A DNA stretch of 64,000 nt, taken from NCBI RefSeq assembly GCF_025847205.1, contig NZ_JAOYTH010000013.1, forward strand, positions 124,001 to 188,000, written 5' to 3'. The notes beneath the pieces were generated by a model. It was given only the letters and a program-made list of their open reading frames with translations. It was not told where the DNA came from and did not search any database. Positions 28,285-35,464 of the stretch are shown piece after piece. A program made the translations under genes and the position numbers. Position 1 is the first letter of the stretch. The number at the start of each line of letters is the position of its first letter. The stretch is from Pararhizobium sp. YC-54. GTDB taxonomy: Bacteria; Pseudomonadota; Alphaproteobacteria; Rhizobiales; Rhizobiaceae.

Positions 28285-29283
28285 ATGTTGCGTTACATCT
28301 TCTGGCGCATTCTGGCGATGATCCCGACGCTGGTGATCATCTCCGCGCTGGTGTTCACCATTATCGAACTACCACCTGGCGATTATTTCGAGAGCTACAT
28401 TGCCGAACTTCGCGCCCAGGGCGAAGCTGTGGACACCGCTGAGATCGATGCATTGCGCAAGGAGTACGGCTTCGATCAGCCGCCGGTGATGCGGTATTTC
28501 CATTGGGCGGCAGGCCTGGTGCAGGGCGATTACGGCTATTCCTTCGAGTATCAGCTGCCGGTCAACGAGGTGGTCGGCGACCGTCTGTGGCTGACGGTGC
28601 TGGTCTCGTTCGTCACCATCCTGTTCACATGGCTGATCGCCTTTCCGATCGGCATCTATTCCGCCACCCATCAATACAGCTGGGGCGATTACGGGCTGAC
28701 TTTCCTGGGGCTGATCGGTATCGCCATTCCGAACTTCATGTTCGCGCTGATCCTGATGTATTTCGCCAATATCTGGTTCGGCACCTCGATCGGCCATCTG
28801 ATGGATCAGAAGTATCTGTCCGAACCGATGAGCTGGGAAAAGGCGAAATCGATCCTTGAGCATCTCTGGATACCCGTCCTGATCGTCGGCACGGCGGGCA
28901 CCGCCGGCATGATCCGCCGCCTGCGTGCCAATCTGCTGGACGAACTGCAGAAACAATACGTCGTGACGGCCCGCGCCAAGGGCCTGCATCCGTTCCGGAC
29001 ACTGATGAAATATCCGCTGCGCATGGCACTCAACTTCTTCATCTCGGATATCGGCTCGATCCTGCCGGCGATCATTTCCGGGGCCGAAATCACCGCAATC
29101 GTGCTTTCGCTCGAAACGACCGGACCGATGCTGATAAAAGCGTTGCAAAGTCAGGATATGTATCTGGCCGGCTCGTTCCTGATGTTCCTGGCCTTCCTCA
29201 CCGTGATCGGCGTGCTGATTTCAGACATCGCGCTCGCGTTCCTCGACCCGCGCATCAGACTGCAAGGCGGTAGCACCAAGTGA
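28285..29283 (+). CDS. Peptide-type ABC permease (DppB/YejB-like)
   Basis: Inner-membrane permease of 332 residues: the first transmembrane segment at residues 8-30 (LAMIPTLVIISALVFTIIE), then a periplasmic loop and five more segments. The C-terminal half carries VTARAKGLHPFRTLMKYPLRMAL, the DppB-type EAA loop. It lies 2 bases after the binding-protein gene, and its stop overlaps the GTG start of the second permease. It forms the transport channel with that partner. Confidence 0.92.
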   Translation: MLRYIFWRILAMIPTLVIISALVFTIIELPPGDYFESYIAELRAQGEAVDTAEIDALRKEYGFDQPPVMRYFHWAAGLVQGDYGYSFEYQLPVNEVVGDRLWLTVLVSFVTILFTWLIAFPIGIYSATHQYSWGDYGLTFLGLIGIAIPNFMFALILMYFANIWFGTSIGHLMDQKYLSEPMSWEKAKSILEHLWIPVLIVGTAGTAGMIRRLRANLLDELQKQYVVTARAKGLHPFRTLMKYPLRMALNFFISDIGSILPAIISGAEITAIVLSLETTGPMLIKALQSQDMYLAGSFLMFLAFLTVIGVLISDIALAFLDPRIRLQGGSTK

Positions 29284-30455
29284 CGGTATCCCTTCCCCAA
29301 TCCGGCGAACCGCTTTCGCACTATGTCTCGACAGCACCGTTCGATCCCCATTCCGTCGACGTGATGAGCGAGGAGCAGTCGCGGATCTATCAGGCCTCGC
29401 AGCTGCGGCTGATGTGGTGGAAATTCAAGAAGCACCGGCTTGCGCTGTTTTCCTTGTATTTCCTCGCCTTTCTCTACGCGACCATTGCCATCGTCGAGTT
29501 CCTGGCGCCGTACAATCTACACACGCGCAACGTCGATTTCATCCATTCGCCGCCGCAGCGCGTCCATCTGTTCCATGACGGCAACTTTGTCGGGCCGTTC
29601 GTCTACGGACGCACGATGACACTCGACATGGATACGCTGCGCCGGATCTACACCGAGCAACCGGACAAGGTCGAACCGATCCGTTTCTTCTGCCGGGGCG
29701 ACGGCTACAAATTCTGGGGCCTGGTACAGACCAATATCCATCTGGCGTGCCCGGCCAAGGACGGACAGCTCTTCCTTTTGGGCAGTGACCGCCTCGGCCG
29801 CGACGTGCTGTCACGTATCCTTTACGGAGCCCGGATATCCTTGACCATCGGCCTGCTCGGCATCACCATGAGCTTTGTGCTGGGCATCACCATCGGTGGA
29901 CTTGCGGGCTATCACGGCGGCGTCTTCGACCTGATCGTCCAGCGCATCATCGAGGTGCTGCAATCGATACCGAGCATCCCGCTATGGATGGCGCTCGCAG
30001 CCATCATGCCGGTCACATGGAGCCCGATCCTGATCTATCTCGGCATCACCGCCATTCTCGGCCTGCTCGACTGGACAGGGCTCGCGCGCGCCGTCCGCTC
30101 GAAACTTTTGGCCCTGCGAGAAGAGGACTACGTTCTGGCAGCACAGCTGATGGGCGCCGGTTCGAGCCGCATCATCGGCCGCCATCTCGTCCCCGGCTTC
30201 ATGTCGCATCTGATCGCGACCGCGACGCTGGCGATCCCCGGCATGATCCTCGGCGAGACCGCGCTAAGCTTCCTTGGCCTTGGTCTTCGCCCGCCGATCA
30301 CCAGCTGGGGCATTCTTCTGACCGAAGCCCGCAGCGTCAGCGTCATTGCTTTTTATCCGTGGCTGTTGTTTCCAACCATTCCGGTCATTCTCGTGATTCT
30401 GGCGTTCAATTTCCTGGGCGACGGGCTGCGCGACGCTGCCGATCCGTACAAGTGA
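29280..30455 (+). CDS. Peptide-type ABC permease (DppC/YejE-like) with long periplasmic insert
   Basis: Inner-membrane permease of 391 residues, about 100 longer than ordinary DppC. After the first transmembrane segment (about 60-80) there is a soluble stretch of about 100 residues (NVDFIHSPPQRVHLFHDG to CPAKDGQLFLLG) before GSDRLGRDVLSRILYGARIS, the start of the canonical domain. This long insert is seen in YejE-like permeases. The EAA loop is AAQLMGAGSSRIIGRHLVPGF. The start is GTG at 29280, overlapping the upstream stop. The operon ends here or continues into the glycosyltransferases 72 bases on. Confidence 0.9.
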   Translation: MTVSLPQSGEPLSHYVSTAPFDPHSVDVMSEEQSRIYQASQLRLMWWKFKKHRLALFSLYFLAFLYATIAIVEFLAPYNLHTRNVDFIHSPPQRVHLFHDGNFVGPFVYGRTMTLDMDTLRRIYTEQPDKVEPIRFFCRGDGYKFWGLVQTNIHLACPAKDGQLFLLGSDRLGRDVLSRILYGARISLTIGLLGITMSFVLGITIGGLAGYHGGVFDLIVQRIIEVLQSIPSIPLWMALAAIMPVTWSPILIYLGITAILGLLDWTGLARAVRSKLLALREEDYVLAAQLMGAGSSRIIGRHLVPGFMSHLIATATLAIPGMILGETALSFLGLGLRPPITSWGILLTEARSVSVIAFYPWLLFPTIPVILVILAFNFLGDGLRDAADPYK

Positions 30456-30527
30456 AGTGGATACCGATATGCTCAGGATACTCCTTGCGGAGATAGGCAA
30501 CGCCATGGGAGACAAGAGGCTGCGCTC

Positions 30528-31736
30528 ATGACGCGCCGGATCGAGGATGCGCGCATCCTGATGTACAGCCACGACACGTTCGGCCTCGGTCACCTCAGGC
30601 GGTGCCGGACGATTGCGCATTCGCTGGTCGAGGATTATCGCGGCGTCAATATCCTGATCATCTCGGGCGCAACGATCGCCGGTGCGTTCGACTACCGCGC
30701 CCGCGTCGACTTCGTGAAGATCCCCAGCGTCATCAAGCTGCGCAACGGCGAGTACACGTCGATGGACAGGCATATCGACCTGCACGAGACGCTGAAGATG
30801 CGCCGGTCGATCATCCGCCACACGGCCGAGACCTTCCAGCCGGATGTCTTCATCGTCGACAAGGAGCCGATGGGCCTGCATGGCGAAGTCGAGGAGACGC
30901 TCGCTTACCTGAAGAAACAGGGGACAACCCTGGTTCTCGGCCTGCGCGAGGTCATGGACGCGCCGCACCTGCTTGATGCGGAATGGAAGCGCAACGACGT
31001 GATGCGCAAGATCGGCCAGTTCTACGACAGCATCTGGGTCTATGGCCCACCCGATTTCTACGATCCCCTCGTCGGCCTCGACGTTCCACCGGTCGTGCGC
31101 GGCAAGATGGATTTCGTCGGCTTTCTGCAGCGAAGTGTCTCGCAGGATGTCGAATCCGAGCACAAGCCGAAGGGCGACTATATTCTGATCACCACGGGCG
31201 GTGGCGGTGACGGCTCCGACCTGATCCATGATGTGATCGACGCCTACCAGGAAGACCCGACGCTGACGCACAAGGCGCTGATCGTGCTTGGCCCCTACAT
31301 GCCGGTCAAGCAGCGCCACAAGCTTTTGATAAAATGCGCCAAGATCCCCTATCTCGAGGTGATCGAGTTCGACAACCGGATGGAAGAGCTGATTGCCGGC
31401 GCCAAGGGCGTCGTCGCCATGGGCGGCTACAACACCTATTGCGAAATCCTGTCCTTCGACAAGCCGGCCCTGATCGTCCCCAGGGTCATGCCGCGCGAAG
31501 AGCAGCTCATCCGAGCCAGCCGCGCCGCAGAACTTGGCCTGATCGATATGCTTTTGCCGGAGGAAGCGGCCGATCCCCTGCGCTTTGCTGCAGCACTCAA
31601 GGCACTGCCGGATCGCGCCCCGCCCTCCAAGAGCGCCATGGGCATGACGCTCGAAGGGTTGGCGAACATATCGCAGATCGTTGGAGAATGGCTTGGTCGC
31701 CGCGACCACGAGCACCTGACGGTCGTGAAAGGTTGA
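30528..31736 (+). CDS. Glycosyltransferase, MurG-like fold (COG4671 type)
   Basis: Protein of 402 residues of the predicted glycosyltransferase group with a GT-B, family-28-like fold. The N-terminal motif is MYSHDTFGLGHLRRCRTIAHSL; the C-terminal donor-binding region has ITTGGGGDG and GGYNTYCEILSFDKPALIVPR. It would transfer a sugar from a nucleotide donor. The product is unknown. It begins a run of three glycosyltransferase genes (next gene 7 bases downstream). A relative of the same group lies two genes on (32988-34133), so two paralogous enzymes flank a GT4 enzyme. Confidence 0.85.
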   Translation: MTRRIEDARILMYSHDTFGLGHLRRCRTIAHSLVEDYRGVNILIISGATIAGAFDYRARVDFVKIPSVIKLRNGEYTSMDRHIDLHETLKMRRSIIRHTAETFQPDVFIVDKEPMGLHGEVEETLAYLKKQGTTLVLGLREVMDAPHLLDAEWKRNDVMRKIGQFYDSIWVYGPPDFYDPLVGLDVPPVVRGKMDFVGFLQRSVSQDVESEHKPKGDYILITTGGGGDGSDLIHDVIDAYQEDPTLTHKALIVLGPYMPVKQRHKLLIKCAKIPYLEVIEFDNRMEELIAGAKGVVAMGGYNTYCEILSFDKPALIVPRVMPREEQLIRASRAAELGLIDMLLPEEAADPLRFAAALKALPDRAPPSKSAMGMTLEGLANISQIVGEWLGRRDHEHLTVVKG

Positions 31737-31743
31737 GCCTAAG

Positions 31744-32991
31744 TTGACCCAACGCCGCAAGATCGTCGTGGTGCTCAAGGGCTATCCGCGCCTTTCGGAA
31801 ACCTTCATCGCGCAGGAACTGCTCGGCTTGGAAAAGGCCGGTTTTGAACTCGCGCTTGTTGCACTGCGCCGGCCGACGGACAAGAAGCGCCACCCCGTCC
31901 ATGACGAGATCAGGGCTCCGGTCCACTACTTGCCGGAATATCTGCATGAGGAGCCGCTGCGGGTGGCACGCGCGCTGATCACGTGCCTGCCAAAACCGGG
32001 CTTCTGGCGCGCCTTGCCGGCGTTTTTCTCCGACCTTTGGCGCGACTGGACGCGCAACCGGGTCCGGCGTTTCGGACAGGCGATGGTGCTCTCAGTCGAA
32101 TGGCCGGCCGGCGGAAAATGGCTGCACGCGCATTTCATTCACACGCCAGCCTCCGTCGCCCGCTATGCCAGCATGATCAGCGGGACACCCTGGACCTGCT
32201 CGGCCCATGCGAAGGACATCTGGACGTCGCCCGACTGGGAGCTTGCCGGCAAGCTCGCCGACACCCGCTGGACCGTGACCTGCACGCAGACCGGATTTGA
32301 ACAGCTGCGCCATCTTTCCGGCGGCAGGCCGCATGTGCACCTGAGCTATCACGGCCTGGATCTTGGCCGCTTCGGTCCGTTTGACGGCATTCGTCCGGCC
32401 TATGACGGGTCCGATCCCGCAAACCCGGTGACGATCGTCAGCGTTGGCCGTGCGGTCGAGAAGAAGGGTTTCGACATCCTGCTGCGGGCGCTGAGCCTGC
32501 TGCCCGCCGGGCTCAACTGGCGGTTCGTCCATATCGGCGGCGGTGAACTGCTGGAAAAGCTGCAGGCGCTGGCATCCGAACTCGGCATTGCCCAGAAGAT
32601 TACCTGGTACGGGTCCCTGTCGCAGACCGAAGTGCTGCAGCATTATCGCGACGCCGATATATTCGCCCTTGCCTGCCGCATCACCGCCGATGGCGACCGT
32701 GATGGATTGCCAAACGTCCTTGTCGAGGCGTCGAGCCAGGCGCTGGCCTGCATATCGACGAATATTTCCGGGGTGCCCGAATTGCTCGTTGATGGAGAAA
32801 ACGGCTTTGTCGTCCCGCCGGAAGACCCGCAGGCGCTGGCCGAGGCGCTGGCAAAAGCCATCCGCGATCCGGCGCTACGCAAGCGGCTCGGAGAAGCAGC
32901 AGAACGCAAGGTGCGCAGCCAGTTCGATCATCAAACCAGCATCCGCCAGCTGAAAGACCTGTTCGAGACCGAATGGCGGATTGCACCATGA
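31744..32991 (+). CDS. Glycosyltransferase family 4
   Basis: Protein of 415 residues with GT-B fold. The N-terminus VVVLKGYPRLSETFIAQELLGLE is typical of GT4 enzymes of exopolysaccharide synthesis. The C-terminal domain has VGRAVEKKGFDILLRAL, TWYGSLSQTEVLQHYRDAD and the donor-site motif DGLPNVLVEASSQ with the conserved Glu. The start is TTG at 31744, 7 bases after the previous gene; the next possible start (GTG, 31768) would remove part of the first strand. The stop overlaps the next gene's ATG (ATGA), so the three transferases are probably made together. Confidence 0.88.
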   Translation: MTQRRKIVVVLKGYPRLSETFIAQELLGLEKAGFELALVALRRPTDKKRHPVHDEIRAPVHYLPEYLHEEPLRVARALITCLPKPGFWRALPAFFSDLWRDWTRNRVRRFGQAMVLSVEWPAGGKWLHAHFIHTPASVARYASMISGTPWTCSAHAKDIWTSPDWELAGKLADTRWTVTCTQTGFEQLRHLSGGRPHVHLSYHGLDLGRFGPFDGIRPAYDGSDPANPVTIVSVGRAVEKKGFDILLRALSLLPAGLNWRFVHIGGGELLEKLQALASELGIAQKITWYGSLSQTEVLQHYRDADIFALACRITADGDRDGLPNVLVEASSQALACISTNISGVPELLVDGENGFVVPPEDPQALAEALAKAIRDPALRKRLGEAAERKVRSQFDHQTSIRQLKDLFETEWRIAP

Positions 32992-34133
32992 CCGACGGCC
33001 AGAACCGCCCCCCCCGCGCTTTTTTCTACGTCCAGCACCTGCTCGGCATCGGCCACCTTGCCCGCGCCAGCCGCATCGCCCGCGCGCTGGCCGAGGATGG
33101 TTTCGACGTGACAGTGGTGACCGGTGGAACACCGGTGACCGGTTTTCCCGGCCCGCTCGTCCATCATGTCGCCTTGCCGCCGATCACCGCCGGCGATGCC
33201 GGTTTTTCGGGGCTGGCTGACATCGACGGCAAGCCGGTCGATGATGCCTTCAAGGAAAACCGCAAGGAGCGGTTGCTGGCAGCTTTCCGCCAAAGCCAGC
33301 CTGATATCGTCATCATCGAGGCCTTTCCCTTCGGCCGCAGGCAGGTCCGCTTCGAACTCTTGCCGCTGCTCGATACCATTGCCGCGATGGACAGGAAGCC
33401 GCTGGTGGTCACGTCGCTGCGCGATATCCTGCAGGAACGCTCCAAGCCCGGCCGCGACGAGGAAACGGTCGCACTGGTGAAGCAATATTTCGACCGGGTT
33501 CTGGTCCATGGCGATCCGGCCTTTGCCAGGCTGGAAGATACCTTTCCGCTGGCCGCCGAGATCACCGGCAAGGTGATCTATACCGGGCTGGTGGCAGCCC
33601 CGGCCCCCGCGCAACCAACCGAGTGTTTCGACGTCATCGTCTCGGCCGGCGGTGGTGCGGTCGGCAATGCCCTGATCCGTGCAGCACTTGAGGCCGCAAA
33701 GTCGATCGGCAAGCCTTTGTCCTGGGCACTGATCACCGGTCCCAACCTGCCGCAGCCGGATTTCGACGCAATCCTAGCCGATGCTCCCGCCCAGGTCAGC
33801 GTCTACCGCTTCCGCCCCGATTTCGCCAGCCTGCTGGCCGGCGCCAGGCTGTCCGTGTCACAGGCGGGCTACAACACCGTTTGCGACATTCTGCGCGCCG
33901 GATGCCATGCCCTGCTTATCCCCTTCACCGCCGGCGGTGAAACCGAGCAGACCGTCCGGGCCGAGCGTCTCGAAAAGCTTGGGCTGGCACATGTCCTGAC
34001 TGAAGACGACCTGTCGGCTGACAGTATGACACGGGCAATCGATAAAGCGCTCGCGGCAACAGACCGGCCGCCCCACAGCCTCGATCTTGACGGCGCACAT
34101 CGCACCGCCGAAATTCTGCGCGGGCTGATCTGA
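32988..34133 (+). CDS. Glycosyltransferase, MurG-like fold (COG4671 type), second copy
   Basis: Protein of 381 residues (386 if the ATG at 32973 is used). The start at 32988 is preferred because it forms an ATGA overlap with the GT4 stop. The N-terminus FFYVQHLLGIGHLARASRIARALAE parallels the HDTFGLGHLRRCRTIAHSL motif of the gene at 30528. The C-terminal donor site has VSAGGGAVG and SQAGYNTVCDILRAGCHALLIPF. It is paralogous to that gene but quite diverged, which suggests two different sugar linkages. It is convergent with a methyltransferase gene 7 bases downstream. Confidence 0.85.
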   Translation: MTDGQNRPPRAFFYVQHLLGIGHLARASRIARALAEDGFDVTVVTGGTPVTGFPGPLVHHVALPPITAGDAGFSGLADIDGKPVDDAFKENRKERLLAAFRQSQPDIVIIEAFPFGRRQVRFELLPLLDTIAAMDRKPLVVTSLRDILQERSKPGRDEETVALVKQYFDRVLVHGDPAFARLEDTFPLAAEITGKVIYTGLVAAPAPAQPTECFDVIVSAGGGAVGNALIRAALEAAKSIGKPLSWALITGPNLPQPDFDAILADAPAQVSVYRFRPDFASLLAGARLSVSQAGYNTVCDILRAGCHALLIPFTAGGETEQTVRAERLEKLGLAHVLTEDDLSADSMTRAIDKALAATDRPPHSLDLDGAHRTAEILRGLI

Positions 34134-34140
34134 TCGTCGA

Positions 34141-34818
34141 TCAGACCGTGCCGATCACCATGAAGCGGGTATATTTCTTCATCTTCAGCGACCCGGCAAA
34201 GGCCACCTGGCTGAGCGACGTCTGCTCCCGGAACGCCTCCAGCGACGGCACGCAGTTGATGTGGGTCGGCTCGCTGAAATAGTCGTTCGACTGCAGGAGA
34301 ACCTTCGTGCCGCGCGGCAGCAGCGAAAGCCATGCCGGAAGATCGGCAATGTGTTCGCAACTGGTGTTGATGACGAGATCCGCACCGCGGGTACCGTAAT
34401 CGAGCGCGTACATATCCTGCGTCACCGTGCGAAAATGCGCACCGGCCCTGGCATTCAGCGTTTCGGCGATTTCACCGACCTCCGGGTCGATATCGATGCT
34501 CTCGAATAGCTCGATGTCGAAGCGGCCGTCATCGAAAAACATTGCCGGAAGCACGCCATACCAGCCGCCGAGCAGGACGATGTGTTTAAATTTTCCGCCA
34601 AGGCTTTCAAAAAGCTTTTCGCGCGCCCATATCTTGCTTCCAACCTGCTTGTGGTTGAAGGCCGTGCCGAGGTCCGCGTCCGGATATTTGGCGATAACTT
34701 TTGCAAGGCCTTCTATCAGAGAGCTTCCCGTATAGGCGGAAAGACCGCGGATAATATCGAAGGCATTCTCGTGCCAATCTGTTGTGTTTGCTTCGTTTGG
34801 TCGGGTGGTTTTCATCAT
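34141..34818 (-). CDS. Class I SAM-dependent methyltransferase-like protein
   Basis: Protein of 225 residues with a Rossmann methyltransferase pattern: HIVLLGGWYGVLPAMFF (about residues 79-95) in place of the usual glycine-rich loop, ELFESIDIDPEVGEIAETLN (acidic ribose-binding residue), then GADLVINTSCEHIADLPAW. It is oriented against the surrounding run of genes. I cannot name the substrate. It is divergent from another methyltransferase-like gene with only 38 bases between the starts. Confidence 0.72.
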   Translation of the reverse strand: MMKTTRPNEANTTDWHENAFDIIRGLSAYTGSSLIEGLAKVIAKYPDADLGTAFNHKQVGSKIWAREKLFESLGGKFKHIVLLGGWYGVLPAMFFDDGRFDIELFESIDIDPEVGEIAETLNARAGAHFRTVTQDMYALDYGTRGADLVINTSCEHIADLPAWLSLLPRGTKVLLQSNDYFSEPTHINCVPSLEAFREQTSLSQVAFAGSLKMKKYTRFMVIGTV

Positions 34819-34856
34819 GCGCGTGTTGTAGTCTGGACTTTTCTGGAGTGCAAGGA

Positions 34857-35456
34857 ATGCAAGTCAACCTGAAGGATGCCGTCTCCGATCTACCGCCGTT
34901 GGAGGCGGGAAAGGATATACCGCATCTGGCAGGACTGGGCGCAACGATGCGGCAGGTCTTCGCCGCCCACTTCATGCGCGACTGCCCGCATATCCTGGAA
35001 ATCGGCGGCCATATCCGGCCGGTCACCCCTTATCTCACCCATCATCCGCTGTCGGTCACCTCCGTCGATCCGAAAACCGAGGCTTACGAGGCAAACGAAC
35101 TGAACGGAAAACAATGCCATGTGCGGCATATTGCGGCGAAGTTCCAGCAGATCGACTATCACTACCAACCGGGAAGCTACGGCCTCGTCCTGCTCGGCTA
35201 TTCGCTGAAACCGTTCGGCCGCAAGGATCCGCTGGGCGACCTCCTGTTCTCGCTGATCGAAAACGCCAAAACGGTCGTGATCGAATATGCGCCCGAACTC
35301 GAACGCGCCGCCTCCCAGGTGCCGCATATCGTCAGCCGTCCGGCCGTCAGAATCCGGGGACAGTTCGATCTTCATCTGCACGACCCGGAGATCGCCGGCA
35401 CGCCTTACGCTGCCCGGCGCTTCTACGTCCTCGACACCCGCTACACGGCCAGTTGA
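34857..35456 (+). CDS. SAM-dependent methyltransferase-like protein of unknown function
   Basis: Protein of 199 residues. The core ILEIGGHIRPVTPYLTHHPLSVTSVDPKTEAYEAN (about residues 46-80) resembles the SAM-binding glycine loop and acidic strand end of class I methyltransferases, and YGLVLLGYSLKPFG follows where motif IV would be. The rest is not recognisable. The ATG at 34857 has GGAG at 8 bases; an in-frame start at 34782 would overlap the divergent gene and is less likely. It is 8 bases upstream of the degenerate ABC gene, so probably co-transcribed with it. Confidence 0.65.
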   Translation: MQVNLKDAVSDLPPLEAGKDIPHLAGLGATMRQVFAAHFMRDCPHILEIGGHIRPVTPYLTHHPLSVTSVDPKTEAYEANELNGKQCHVRHIAAKFQQIDYHYQPGSYGLVLLGYSLKPFGRKDPLGDLLFSLIENAKTVVIEYAPELERAASQVPHIVSRPAVRIRGQFDLHLHDPEIAGTPYAARRFYVLDTRYTAS

Positions 35457-35464
35457 ATCCACCC

